From Limnephilus marmoratus (Eukaryota > Arthropoda > Insecta > Trichoptera > Limnephilidae), in contig OU862931.1 in NCBI GenBank assembly GCA_917880885.1, positions 14,333,337-14,397,336 on the forward strand: DNA of 64,000 nt, written 5' to 3'. Of the stretch, positions 1 through 11,347 are shown piece by piece (the stretch's first letter is position 1; each line of letters starts with the position of its first letter). Made by a program: the position numbers and the translations under genes. Below the pieces are notes generated by a model that was not told where the DNA came from, ran no database searches, and was given only the letters and a program-made list of their open reading frames with translations.

Positions 1-1714
1 TATAATTAATGTAGAGTTGTTGTGCAATTCGTTTTTGTCTAGATCTTAAGAGTGAAAACGTTTGGTAGTCACGTGGATTTTGAAATTTTTAAAAAATTTT
101 ATGATATTTATTTTTTTCTTTAATTATTTTTATAAGAGATGACGTATACCATGGTGGATAATTACAGTTTTTAGCCGGTTTAGTTGGTACATAATTTATT
201 TTAATATTGTTCAGTATGTCATAGAAGACATCAGTTGAGTATTCAGATGGATAAGTTTATGATCCCAATCAATTTCATTTAATTTTGTGTTTATTATTGA
301 ATAATCCGCTTTTCTGTTCAAAAATATTTGATTTGCGTTAGTTTTCAGGTTTTTATTTATTTTTTTAATAGGAATTGAAATTAGTAGTGTTTTATGATAA
401 ACATCCTCTGGTACCAATGGGATATTATTATGGGTAATTTTCAATAGTATGTTGCTCACAGCTAAGTCAAGAATGCGATTATTTATACTATTTATTTATT
501 TATTGAAAAAAATAAGAAGTACATGAGAAACATAAGCTGCATATCTCACTAGGGCATTCCTGTATCGAGATATGCAATTTTACATTGTAATTTAAACAAA
601 AAACATACATATGAACTAATTAAAAATATAATTATAAACCTATAAAAACATATAACAATAAGCAAATTAAAGATAACATAACAATAAGCAAATTAGATAC
701 TTTAACAATAAGCAAATTAAAAAGTACATAATAATATATAAGTTAAGTTATTAAATTTGGATTGTATGAAATATAGCTGAATTCCAGAATGATTTATGAT
801 ACAAGCGACAACATGGGTAATCCAAAACCATCACTCTCAGTTATTATACATATTTTGACCATTTTCTTGAATAAATGTAATGTACCAATAGTTTTTATTT
901 TTTCATTGAGCATATTATAAAGCAACGGAGCTTTATATGAAAAACTTCTTTGTCCAAAGGATGTTTTGGTATGTACCGGCTGATACATTAAAGAAGAGCC
1001 CAATCTAGTGATGCGCACTTGTTGAGATCTTTTCGCAGTGATAATGTTGTTGAAAAATTTACAGAGAGCCTGTATTATGTACAACTGCCTTATTGCCTTA
1101 TATTACTATTACTCTGAGAGTTGTATTGTTTCAGATTATTAAATGACAAAAATTCTATAATGTTCAAGTGGGCGGGGTTTAATGAATTGATCGGTTCACT
1201 ACACATATAATCACAGTTTTCATTAATTGGTAGCCAATGTAAGTGAGATAGATTGTAATCTCCAACCAAAATGAAACTATCATTATTGTTATCTGTCATA
1301 ATTTGTGAAGTTTTGTTTATGTGAGACGTAATATTTATGAGGTGCTTACTATCAGGTGCAATATACGAAGTGCATATGTGAATTTTTTTACCAGGAAGTG
1401 AAAGCGTTACCCACATGTCTTCCGCCTCAGAGCTCCATTCTATTTTTGATCCGAAATAAATTTATTTTTTACTGCAATTAAAACTCCGCCACCGCCATCT
1501 GATTGAGGTTATGGTAATCTCTATCTCGTCTGTAAACCTGATATCTTGGATCGAATAGTTCCTCATTAAAGATTGAATTGTTAAGCCATGTTTCACTGAG
1601 ACAAATAATGTTATAGGCGTTTAATAGTACATTTTGAAGAAAAGAATTCGTTTTAGTTCTGAGATCTCTTGTATTTTGATAGTACAATTCTAAAGATTCC
1701 ATTTTAAGATACAA
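1..1714 (-). pseudogene. Jockey-like LINE, endonuclease region, cut by the window edge
   Basis: Minus-strand remnant of non-LTR retrotransposon ORF2. The frame near 1714 opens with YYQNTRDLRTKTNSF, the usual start of the LINE apurinic-type endonuclease. Next come the SETWL motif, a glycine-rich strand near 1490, SYIAPDS, VGDYNLSHLHW (about 1270-1225), and then, across the inserted piece, ILDLAVSN and PLVPEDVYH (480-400). Coding similarity continues in shifting frames to base 1, so the reverse transcriptase presumably lies beyond the window. At least two frameshifts are visible near 1440-1500, and 485-1095 is a foreign insertion. The protein would nick target DNA to prime reverse transcription. 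Family level (Jockey/CR1-like) is inferred from motif wording only. Confidence 0.8.
485..1095 (-). mobile_element. 5'-truncated LINE tail nested in the LINE endonuclease
   Basis: The minus strand codes for the C-terminal end of a LINE reverse transcriptase (1084 to about 794, with QRSFSYKAPLLYNML). A 3' UTR and an AAATA-type tail at 485-505 follow. The UTR holds a hairpin at 539-575, stem GCATATCTC / GAGATATGC. The endonuclease frame of the host LINE stops at about 1095 (QSNSN) and resumes at about 480 (NRILDLAVSN), so this piece was inserted in between. Imperfect AATAGTAnnA-type repeats flank it and are probably the target duplication. Confidence 0.75.
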
Positions 1715-2233
1715 TATAGTTAATTTGAAAGTTACTGTTATGTTCTAAGCGTTATTGATGGAAATATCGTATTTTTTTAGTTTTTCTAGATCGTTATAAG
1801 AGTTAATACAATAGTGATCTGAGTTTTCATTTAGTCTCCCATAAATTTTACAATTTTTAATCTAGCAAAATTTGAATTTATTAATTTTGGTAAACTCTCT
1901 GACCTTTTTGTAGAGTACTTGGTTTTTATGAGTTAAATGTTCATTAATATTTTTTTATTTTTTTTTATTCCAGTTAAAAGAAAATTACATTTTCACTCAT
2001 TTAACTAGAAATAATTATACACATTAAGATAAAATAAATATTTCAATACAGCGCTATTCTATTTCATTATTTTGTTTATCAAGAATAAATTTAAATAATT
2101 GTTTTTTAAATTTTCCCAGCTTCTTTTCGTTTTTAGAAAAAAGGAAGTCTTCTGGTGAAACGGACATTACAATTAAATACCTAAATAACAATCCCACTAT
2201 CGTTAAAATTCACCCAAAAAACTAAACACTGAA
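1715..2233. other. AT-rich spacer, possible LINE ORF1 end
   Basis: No clear gene. The minus strand between 1865 and 1740 has a short open stretch that could be the end of ORF1 of the same LINE. It has no diagnostic motif. Confidence 0.3.
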
Positions 2234-2530
2234 ATGTTAATACATCATCAAAATGTACGAGGACTACAAACAAAATTACAGGACCTGAAATCAAACTTAC
2301 CTACTGTAAACCACAACTCTAACGCCCTCACTGACACTTCAGAATTAGGATTCTTTAATCATACCCAGAATCTTTCTGTTCATAGTAATACTGCAGAAAA
2401 ACTAAAAAACCACATAAGAATTAAAAATATATCATGCCACAAACATCCGAGCACATCAAAAGGAAAAACCTCAATGTCCTTTATGTACCTAAATGTGAGA
2501 AGCTTGAAAGGTAAACTAGATGACATCTAG
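2234..2530 (+). pseudogene. LINE endonuclease N-terminal fragment
   Basis: A 98-codon open stretch starts with LIHHQNVRGLQTKLQDL, the typical first strand of a LINE endonuclease. It ends with a second such start, FMYLNVRSLKGKLDDI, and a region with no recognised motif in between. This looks like a chimera or duplication of two endonuclease starts. The catalytic part of the domain is absent, so it cannot be functional. Confidence 0.6.
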
Positions 2531-2548
2531 TTTGACATCTAGTTGTGA

Positions 2549-2786
2549 CAATATAGATCCGATGTTGCCCATTTAAATGCATATCCTCAGCTGTTAGGCC
2601 CCTTCTCATTCGGATTGCAGCCATGATGTCATCTTTTTGTTTTATGCACTTCAGTTTAACGATAATATTTCGCGGTCTTCCATCGATCTTCTCCTTGGGG
2701 GTTACTCGGGTGGCGTATTCAATTTCGTCAGGGTTTACTATTTTTAATTCTGAATAGATGCTTTTGATGATCTCCGTCAGATTTTC
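2549..2786 (-). pseudogene. LINE ORF1 fragment with Baculo_FP-like motif
   Basis: The minus strand translates without a stop through RPRNIIVKL, then KQKDDIMAAIRMRRGLT, and ends near GQHRIYI. This is the pattern found in ORF1 proteins of many arthropod LINEs, related to the baculovirus FP-type domain. ORF1 products bind the element RNA. The fragment is about 80 residues, well short of a full ORF1, and both ends break off. It lies tail to tail with the plus-strand endonuclease scrap just left of it. Confidence 0.65.
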
Positions 2787-3864
2787 TTGTTTTTTATGTT
2801 ATTTATGCGTGCGTGTTGTTCGTTAGCGTCCAATTGTTTTTGTAATGCGTTAAATTCACTTTGAATTACGGCATTTTATATTTCTCTTAATGGCAATTCG
2901 ACACAAATAATGCATTCAATATCTTTTATTTGCATTAAAAAATATTGTAATTAAAACATATGATTTTAAACAAACAAACAAAACTTCAAAAGTATGCCTA
3001 TGAGTAAAAAAAAGTTTAACTGTTACATCTGGTGTACATGTTCATGGAAATTTTGTCTCGCAAAGACCTCGCAAAAGATATTGATTAGCACATCTCATAA
3101 CATGAAGTACTTAGTACTCACCTACACGACTGCTATAAACAAACATTGTCTCTTTTTGACCAAAACCACCTTGACATCAAAATCCTTTGCATTTTGACAC
3201 CATCTCTTACCGGGCTCTTATGGGTCGAAGGGAAGAATATTTTCTCGTAATACAAAACAAGTACTGTAGGGCTGGTTCACGAGAAGATTTTTCTCTGTGA
3301 ACACTCCCTTGGGTCCATATTTCTTATCAGTTGTCAGCATTTGGACCACCCGGACAAACCCAATAAAGACCTTTGTCATATTTTTATTTTTCGTTCGGTC
3401 TTCTCTGAGTTAAGGAGGGACAGTTATGGCTCGTGCGTTGCCACCAGAATGTCAATAGTCTTCTGCTGAAATATATTCAACGATATTTACTATTTGAATT
3501 TTTGAATAAAACATATTCGGTACTCGAAGATGAGTGGGTGGATTTTATTACTTTACTGGCGGAATAATATTTTGATCTAGAATTTTTCGACGAAATTGCA
3601 ATACAAGATTTAGCGAAATCGTAGAAGATCTGGGATAAGAAACCGCTATTTTAAAATTTATGTGTGCATTTTAAAAATATATTTATACTACCAGAAATGA
3701 GATCCAGTAGCACAAAAACGTTGTTTTAACAATGTTTTCAAAGATGAGCAAAGTAATTGCGTCGATACAATAAGCTAGACAGTTACAATACACAGAAAAA
3801 AGTATTAGATTTTAACAGCGTTTCGCGGGCGGAGGTGAAAAATACCTAACATTTGAAAAAATGT
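2787..3864. other. No recognisable feature
   Basis: AT-rich sequence. Short open frames such as 2994-3197 show no family resemblance, and I see no repeat structure. Confidence 0.4.
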
Positions 3865-4035
3865 GTCAAAAATAATACAGACAACCTGTAAAGGTTCTAT
3901 TATTGTTCAGAAATAGTAAAATGGGACAAAAATAATATCCCGTAAAGACAGTAAGTTATTGTTCAGTAAAATGGGACAAAAATAATATACACGTCTTGTA
4001 AAGACAATAAAAAATTATTGTTCAAAAATAGTTAA
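3865..4035. repeat. Degenerate tandem repeat, unit about 54 bp
   Basis: Three loose copies of a unit containing TAAAATGGGACAAAAATAAT, then (T/C)GTAAAGAC, then TTATTGTTCA. The copies differ by small indels. Confidence 0.6.
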
Positions 4036-4074
4036 CTGTAAAATAAGGTTAGGTTAGATAAGGTAGGGTTTTAG

Positions 4075-4157
4075 TAGATATTTTGTTGGAGGATGTTTTG
4101 TCCGTAGGATATTTTGTCCTTGGGATATTATGTCGAGGGATATTTTGTCGCGGGATG
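4075..4157. repeat. Short degenerate repeat, GGATATTTTGTCC-like
   Basis: Four imperfect copies of a roughly 20-bp unit built on GGATATTTTGTC follow each other directly. Confidence 0.6.
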
Positions 4158-4287
4158 AAAACAAGCGGTACCGAATATTTGAGATCACAATTTTTGCAAT
4201 CACCGAATGAAATGTGATCAATATACGTACACAGAATTTATCATCAGCAGATCTTTGTTATGGTTGGTTGGTTTACAAAAAAAAAAC

Positions 4288-4505
4288 AACCTGTGTTCGG
4301 TTCACACGCAGTAGAAGTGAAATCTTCAGAAAACTAAAGTAGCCAAGAGTGGGGAGGCAACGAAGCAACGCACAAAGATGAGACCGATTATTCAATCTAT
4401 TCTCTCGCAGGCTAAATCCTATAAATAAATGTCTTTCTCTCTTTTTAGTGTCGCTTTTTCGTTTCATCGAGTTCCAAATCACAACGGTGCCAAAGAAGTT
4501 TTCAC
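4288..4505. repeat. Dispersed repeat, copy 1 (256-bp unit family)
   Basis: This segment matches 49733-50060 closely. Shared blocks include AAACTAAAGTAG, CAAGAGTGGGGAGG, AGGCTAAATCCTATA and CAAATCACAACGGTGC. Here there is one unit; near 49.9 kb there are about one and a half units in tandem. No coding capacity or terminal repeat is seen. Confidence 0.7.
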
Positions 4506-4723
4506 TTAAAAAAATATAAAATTTTACTATCAGAAGGTTCTAGGATACCGTAGGGCAATCTAGATACTATGAATTTTCGAATAATTTGACAAAATATATC
4601 AATATTGACAGAACGCTTTAAGAGGAACGGCTGCGCAGCCTTTTTCATACAAGATTTAAATTTGGATTTGAGGAGAAAATATTTAACGAAGCTGAAAAAT
4701 TATTTTTTTAACAAAAATTTATT

Positions 4724-4875
4724 GAGAATATCTAGTACGGATGTGTGCTACTTTATTTATTGAGAATATCTAGTACGGATGTGTGCTACTTTATTTATTG
4801 AGAATATCTAGTACGGATGTGTGCTACTTTATTTGTTGAGAATATCTAGTACGGATGTGTGCTACTTTATTTATT
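4724..4875. repeat. Tandem repeat, 38 bp x 4
   Basis: Four nearly identical 38-bp copies begin GAGAATATCTAGTACGGATG and end with a TTTATTTATT run. One base differs in the third copy. The array sits in AT-rich sequence without genes. Confidence 0.9.
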
Positions 4876-4879
4876 TGTG

Positions 4880-6058
4880 ATTTAAATTTTTAAAAAATAG
4901 GCCATTAAAAGATTCAATTTTGTATGATTACTACTAAATTGATTACTACTACGATTGCTTACTACTAAAAACAAATTTTGCTCAGCATACCAAGTACATG
5001 TAATGAAATATTGTTAAAAAAATGTTTGCGGGCCGAACTTTAAAAATTTGTACGTGATAAATTTGTGTTCCATCATACGAGTACATCTACTCTACATATC
5101 GTTTTTATCTTTAAATTTAAACCCATTGAAATGTTTTTCTTGACAATTTATAAATTTTAATTTTAAATTTATCACATTTAGATAGTAGTTAGGGCAAAAT
5201 TATTTTTTTAGATACAGATAGACCTTACCAATAATTTCCAAAGTTACATCTAAAATCATGAAAAACGGAATCCTTTACTGGCCTTTATATACATGTAAAG
5301 GATATATATTCCATTAAAATTTGAATCCTGTGGTGTCAGTTAGAATGCAATTATCAATTGTCACTTGTTTTGATTTTCTATTATTTGATTTAAAATATGA
5401 GATTTTGTTAAAAGAAACCATTCAAAGGAAAGTGATATAAATAAACATAAATGTCGTTTCTTTGTTTAAAAACTTTGCAACACAAGCGTTTTCTTTACAA
5501 ATTAATAGAAAGGAATTAAACCTCTCAACTTATTATATACATATTAGGGGGTTATGAATGATTCCATAGAAAATCAAGTAACAACACTTAGGACGGGTCG
5601 TAAAAAAAAAATAACAATTCTTCAAATATTTTCACGTTCTGTGTATGTTGTATTCAAATTCTATTATTATATCATTTCCCATTATTATTAAAATATTATT
5701 ATTAGGCCAGTTGCTTCATAAAGCTGAAATAATCAAAAGAAATTAAGCAGGGCGAGAAAATTAACTTAAAATATTTGATGAATTGTTAAATTTTTTTTTA
5801 ATGCCCACTCTTAGTACTTACAAGTTTATTTAACGATATTCAATACACAAAATTTAATTTTACGTAATATGTTATTTAATGAGAAGGTGGAAAGCGAGCA
5901 CTGGAGCGATTCGCGAGCATTTGAATCTACGGCAATCGGAAACAGAATGAATCTCTTCGAGCTTTCTTCGTCCGTCGCTGTATTATTTTGTGAGATCGCT
6001 GCTTTGTTCGCACCACAATATCATAATAAAAACCATAAATAAATAAAGTAGCACAATA
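4880..6058. other. AT-rich spacer
   Basis: No gene or structured repeat is recognised. It forms the left flank of the BEL insertion and ends in TCCGT at 6059-6063. Confidence 0.4.
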
Positions 6059-6063
6059 TCCGT

Positions 6064-6460
6064 TGTTTCGATAGCTGATTGGAAGCCTGTTACTTTCTTC
6101 CGCGGAGTTCGGAATCTCCACCTATCACTGTTGGAATGGAAAAAGGGATGAAGGGGAATAAATGGGATGTCCACCGAAAACAAGATGAAATCCTACCTTG
6201 CTGATGACATCCTGGGTCCCACACTTCATGCACTCAAGATAACTCGCGGTTGAAAGCATGTATTTTGCGCGGATCCGGGTTTTGACTATAAGCGACGAGA
6301 CCAAAGTATTTGGGCTGCCAGTACCGCGCGGTGTTGAAATTGTACTGATTTCACGGTTAGGAGTCAATCTTGAACCGGTGACAATAGCAAGATGGATGTA
6401 ACAGGATAGGTAGGTAAGACGGGAGGGATACATGGGAGTAGGTATAGATTTGCCCGAACA
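6064..6460 (-). repeat. BEL element 3' LTR
   Basis: Read on the plus strand it starts TGTTTCGATAGCTGATTGG and ends GCCCGAACA, so the ends are TG...CA. It is the same length as the copy at 12952-13348. Differences seen are at the start (TCGAT versus TCTAC), near 6159 (T versus A) and near 6209 (A versus G). TCCGT precedes it. Confidence 0.95.
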
Positions 6461-6774
6461 TATACCGCCCGCCAAAAATACCATTTTTCCAACACCCATC
6501 GAAACTGGCCAAGAAACCTACTCCTAACATTTAAAAGAATATGAAAAGAAAGCTACTCCCATTTAATCTATTCCTTACAAACTAGGTGCACGTGAAACTA
6601 AAGACTATACGTGCAGAATGTAATGAAAAAATAATAACTCGAAAGACATAACTAAAACAAAAGATAGCTGAATCGCAATCAATGCGAAACCATTGAAGGC
6701 ATAAAAAACAAAAAATATATGAACCTATTCCAATATTCATATAAAAAAAGAAAAAAAAAAAAAACGTTGCTATC
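6461..6774 (-). other. BEL 3' untranslated region with possible polypurine tract
   Basis: This is non-coding sequence between the pol stop and the 3' LTR. The minus-strand segment next to the LTR is GGCGGGCGGTATA, a plausible plus-strand primer (polypurine-like) site. A run of A near 6741-6764 also lies here. Confidence 0.5.
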
Positions 6775-6981
6775 TTATTCTAAAGGTAAAAGACAAAGCT
6801 TTGCCACAGGCCGTAGATATATACCATCGATCGCTGGTTTGTACTGAGGCTAATCGTACGACCCCGTCAGAACCCGGTTTCACCTCCCTTATCCTGCCGA
6901 GCGGCCATTTCAATGGAGGACTCCTAGTATCTTTGATGACCACTAGGTCATTTACTTTGAGGGAGCGGGAGACAGAAATGA
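6775..6981 (-). pseudogene. BEL pol C-terminal end (DUF5641-like)
   Basis: The minus strand encodes VNDLVVIKD, then PPLKWPLGRI, then GVVRLASVQT. This is the conserved end of BEL/Pao polyproteins that follows integrase. The final GIYLRPVAKL stretch is in another frame, offset by one base near 6815, and ends in a stop at about 6775. It belongs to the same pol as 7859-11305 but is separated from it by the 6982-7858 insertion. Confidence 0.85.
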
Positions 6982-7858
6982 AAGGCGTGCAGTCGAAGTA
7001 GCGAGTCAGTCGTTTATTGGGCTACGTAGCAGATGGTCGGTGGTCGGTAACATGATGTAATGCGGAGTGCCGTAGATGAGATGCTGCAGGCGTGCGGTGG
7101 AGATGGAGATGGTGCGGTGAAGGTCAGCGAGTTGCTCGACACCATGGCGGTGGAGATGACCTATCTTCCAGGCCGTTGCTCGACGCTTTGAATCGCGGAG
7201 ATGAACGGTGTGTGGCTCGGTGAGCTGAGCCACCAGCAGGTAGTCCTGGCGAGGCGGAGCGTGTTTCCATGGCAGCGAAGCACGGTGAGGCTTCGGGGTG
7301 CCATGAAGTGGAGAGCTGATCCCTTGGCTGAAGGTGCGTCAATCCTTATAAGTCGCGGGATGTAGCTGTTCTCAGGAGCTGAAGACACGATGGGCCTTGT
7401 AGCTGAGACGTGGTGATGGACCTCGAGGAAGCTGCCCTGGATGTGTGTAGATGCCTGCAGGAGCACGTTACATGCTGAGATGTTGGCCGACTGTAAGTGT
7501 GAGACTGAACTGGACTGAACTGCAGCGGGCGAGCGATCGGCTGCTTATATAGCCGCGGTAGAGTAACTACCTCGCGGTAGGTAATACGAGCCACTTCGGC
7601 AGCTTACGAGAATATTCGGCGCCGTACAGATATTGTACGGTGCTGTCTCGAGACCTTTCTAGGCGGGGCGATATTATTATCGTCGGGCTGGCACGGCCGG
7701 CGAGAAAGTACATCGCGGCCAGTATAGGTACGAAGGTACCTAGGCAAGTAGGTTTGCCGATGCGCGCGGATATTAGGAGATGTTTCTCGATTCCTCTTTT
7801 GACGGCGAAGTTTATAATGATGTGTCGCCACAACTTGAAGGTTACGGGTAGCCTTATA
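6982..7858 (-). mobile_element. GC-rich insertion in pol, probable solo LTR
   Basis: About 0.88 kb of clearly more GC-rich DNA separates the integrase ORF from the pol C-terminus. On the minus strand it has a TATA box (TATATAAG, 7544-7551). About 25-30 bases downstream is an initiator-like AGTTCAGTCC (7512-7521) that is repeated once in tandem. An AATAAA signal follows at 7013-7018, near the far end. This order is that of an LTR (U3-R-U5). I found no clear TG...CA ends or target duplication, so the class is inferred. The small open frames in it share no protein family I know. Confidence 0.55.
7512..7551 (-). promoter_or_regulatory. TATA box and initiator-like promoter in the pol insertion
   Basis: On the minus strand, TATATAAG (7551-7544) precedes AGTTCAGTCC (7521-7512) by the spacing expected between a TATA box and a start site. 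It would drive transcription toward 7000 if it still works. Confidence 0.5.
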
Positions 7859-9781
7859 CTATTTGACTCGATTTTGTAACGCTTGTAAATATTCTGTATT
7901 CCAGCGCTGCCAAAAATGTTGTGTCATTTTCTTTAAATGTTCCCACCGATTGAGACGATTTATCTTAACCTCTGAATAGTTATATTCTGGAATCGAAATT
8001 AACGGTTCTCCAATTAAAAAGTGACCTGGAGTAAGGGCCTGAATGTCCTCAGGGTCTGAGGTTAGAGGACAGAGGGGACGAGAATTTAGTATGGCTTCTA
8101 TTTTATGTAATATAGTTGTAAATTCCTCAAACGTCAATGAAGTGTCCCCTATTACTCGTTTTAAATGATTTTTAACGACTCGAATGTTCCCTTCCCATAG
8201 TCCTCCGAAGTGAGGACTGGAGGGAGGGTTGAAGTTCCACACTATTCCCTTTTCTAAACATGTACGCATGACTTGTTCATCATTACGACAACTATTTAAA
8301 AAATTTTGTGTTCCAATCAAATGGCGTTTCGCCCCAACAAAGTTCGTACCGCAATCCAAATAAATGGCCTGACAAATACCCCGTCGTGAAACAAACCTAT
8401 CGAGGGTAGCGATGAAAGCGTCAGACGAGAGATCTGAGAGAACCTCGAGATGAATCGCCTTCGTTGACATGCAGACAAAAATTGCAAAGTAAGCCTTGTA
8501 AGTCTTAGCACCTCTGCGTCTTCCTTCCTTTAGGACGTATGGGCCGGCCAAATCCACCCCCACCCGATTGAATACGCGGTTCGGTGTGACACGCGCTTCT
8601 GGCAGACTGGCCATGAGAGGATTTTGCGGGGACGCTCGCAATCTCGCGCACCTCACACATTTGGACACCATTTTCTTGATTTTATTACGTGCCGACACAA
8701 CCCAATAATTTTGCTGAATCAGGAATTGCAGAGTTCGTGAACCAGCGTGTAGATAGGCTTTATGGTAATAAAATATTAACAGTTCCGCAATCTTACTGTT
8801 TTTTGCCAAGATTATTGGGAACTTAGTATTATATTTTAAATGAGAGTTGCGGAGCCGCCCGCCAACGCGAAGTATGTTTTCGTGGTCAATAAAAACATTT
8901 AATTTTTGAAATGCCACTGAGTTGACCGCATCATTTTGCAGCATTCTGAATTCCTCGGGAAAATGAAACTGCTGATCGCATTTTACTATTAGGGTGACCG
9001 CGCGATTTATTTCTGCGCCGGTCAGAATTCCAGATCTACGAGCATCCTTGGTCCGTTTCTGCGTATTGTAAATAAACCTAAGCGACCAAGCGACCACATT
9101 CCGAAGACGGTTCCAAGAAGAAAATCGGAAAAATTGTAGGCCCTCATAGTAATCAAGCGGCCTGTGAACTGTTGAGACGTGGGATTTTACTTCCGGTAGC
9201 TCTTCAACCTTTAATTTTTCCGGTAAATACAATGGCCACTTCTGACTTGGCTGAGCCAACCAAGGAGGCCCTTGAAACCACAATTGGTTGTCTATTATTT
9301 GCGATGGACATAAACCGCGAGAAGCAAAATCGGCTAGATTTTCTTTTGACGCAACGTGGTACCACTTTGCGTCCTCGATTTCATCAATAATTTTGATTAC
9401 GCGGTTCGCGACAAAAGTTTTCAAAGTATGAGGTGGTGTCTTGATCCATGATAAAACTATTGTGGAGTCGGAAAACAATATTATTTCTGTAATTTTCACG
9501 AGAGTTTCTATCGATGACTTCGTCATTTTTACAAGCTTTGAAAGTAGGTAAGCTCCCATAAGCTCGAGACGTGGTATTGATAATATTTTCAGAGGTGCAA
9601 CCTTAGATTTACTCGTAAGTAATGTAATTTGAGGCTGTGCTTCGTTCGTAACCAAATATATGCACGCCGCGTAACCTAATTTGCTCGCATCTGAAAATCC
9701 TACTAAAGTACAATTTGAGTTTTTTATTGTACTGCAATGTCTCGGTATTTGTAAATAACATAACCTAGGTAATTCATCCAA
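7859..9781 (-). pseudogene. pol: BEL pol: RNase H and integrase part
   Basis: A 640-codon frame. Residues about 25-45 hold the RNase H strand GFSDASKLGYAACIYL, then RLELMGAYLL, LFSDSTIVLSWI and ENLADFASRG, giving the acidic catalytic set. Around residues 335-380 is the integrase zinc-binding HAGSRTLQF / CVRCARL region. The catalytic triad follows as GVDLAGPY, YLDCGTNFVG and GGLWEGNIRVVKN. The frame ends at NRVK, exactly where foreign sequence begins, so the stop is not the native one. Upstream it connects to the reverse transcriptase segment after a nonsense codon and a one-base deletion. The protein would degrade template RNA and insert the DNA copy. Confidence 0.93.
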
Positions 9782-9888
9782 GAACTTTTCCCATAAATTA
9801 ACAATATTTTCCGGGAGGGAGTCGTCCTAACCTAGCTTTAATTTCCATAGCTCCTGTAGAAGGCATTTCACCTTAAAAACAACAGGTG

Positions 9889-10863
9889 TTATAAACCAAT
9901 GGGATCAAAAATGCGTGCAACACAGCTCAGTATTGCACGTTTTGTAAAAACCTTTTCTTTTTCTTCTACCGAGTACGAAAATGTATCTTTATCGGGATTC
10001 CAAATTAAACCTAATATTTTGATTGAGCAAGATGTACTATCATCAAACGCAACTTGACCACTTGCGTGGATCCGATGTTCAATTGGGATGTTATTTAACA
10101 ACGGAAACGAATTATTCATCCATTTTCTTAATTGAAAACCTCCTTTGGCAAGGAGTTCTGTCAGCTTAATTTGAAGCTGAGAAGCGCTGTCTGGCTCCCA
10201 TTCGCCAGTAACTATGTCATCAACGTATGTATCCGACAACAGTGCCTTAGAGGCCTTTGGAAATTGTGCACCTTCATCTTTCACTAGCTGATGTAATGTC
10301 CTTATAGCGAGGTACGGCGAAGAATTCACCCCGAATGTGACCGTGCCAAGTGTATATTGCCCTACTGGCTCTAAGGGAGAAAAACGCCAAAAAAACCTTT
10401 GAAAGCAAGTATCCTCTTCTCTGATTCCAATTTGAAGAAACATCTTCTGAATATCCGTAGCAAATACTATAGGATATAAACGAAATTTTAATAAGATTTG
10501 ACCTATTTCATTTTGTAATTTAGGACCCGAATATAAACAATTATTTAATAAAATTTGTTTGTTTGATTTACAGGAAGCGTCAAAGACCACCCGAATTTTA
10601 ATATCATTTCCTATTTTTTGAACAACCGCATGATGTGGAATGTAATAAGTATTCGGTATCTCAGTCGATGGGGAAACTTTTGTCATGAAGCGTTGCTGTA
10701 AGAAATCTTTCATATATCTACAGTAATGGGCTGCCAATGTTGGATTTAATGACAAGCGTTTTTCAAGATTATAAAATCTCTTAAGGGCGATATCATATGT
10801 ACTTCCGATATCCACATGATCTCTGTTCTTGAAAGGTAGTGCCACGATATACCTGCCGCACAC
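9889..10863 (-). pseudogene. pol: BEL pol: reverse transcriptase part
   Basis: A 324-codon frame with the BEL/Pao reverse transcriptase signature. It contains VRVVFDASCKS, VFATDIQKMFLQIGI (first catalytic aspartate), TFGVNSSPYLAIRTL and SDTYVDDIVTG, where YVDD is the polymerase active site at about residues 207-210. The frame breaks after RIFDPIGL through a missing base. A few codons on, a TAG stands where family members have tryptophan. The N-terminal start given by the frame is not a real start, because coding similarity continues upstream in another frame to 11305. Confidence 0.93.
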
Positions 10864-11305
10864 TTCCCGGTTGACTGTTGATTGAAATATGGTTTCGCAT
10901 TCATTATCTTCCTTACTTTGAATAATCTCGTTAGAAACCTCTTCAATTTCCCAGAAACATCGCAGTTAACGCTGACGTCACAACGGGTTGTACGGAATTA
11001 TAACCTTGTATACATGATCCCATAACTATGTATCCGAATATTGTATTAACAGCTATTAAATCACGGTTTGAAATATAACTTTGCCTCCATATTTTTGCAA
11101 TCAAGTCAGACCCCAATAGGAAATCTATCTCTCCCGGATTTCTAAATTCTGGATCTGCAAGATGTAGACCTTTAAATTCTTCAGACGTATCTTGAAAGTT
11201 TATATAAGGGAGTTTTGACGTAACATTGGAGATTATTACTGCCTGCCCTGCAACCCAAGAGCTGTTTTGCAAGGAAAATATTTTACAATTAACTAAACCT
11301 TGCAC
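10864..11305 (-). pseudogene. BEL polyprotein: protease to reverse transcriptase linker
   Basis: The 120-codon frame at 11305-10943 contains ADPEFRNPGEIDFLLGSDL, the conserved LLGSD stretch after the BEL aspartic protease (DUF1758 region). IFGYIVMGS follows. A frameshift near 10950 moves the coding sequence into the frame holding FWEIEEV and NREVCGRYIV, which leads into the reverse transcriptase. The linker is normally one continuous polyprotein. Confidence 0.8.
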
Positions 11306-11347
11306 ATTACTTACTGTTGCGTTATTAATTCCCCGTATATTACCGTT

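Noticed and set aside
6125..6499. 124-codon frame, repeated as 102 codons at 13013-13321
   Set aside because: It is LTR sequence of the BEL element present at both ends, not a gene.
7004..7833. Several overlapping frames of 70-100 codons on both strands
   Set aside because: They lie in the GC-rich LTR-like insertion, where stop codons are rarer. None resembles a protein family.
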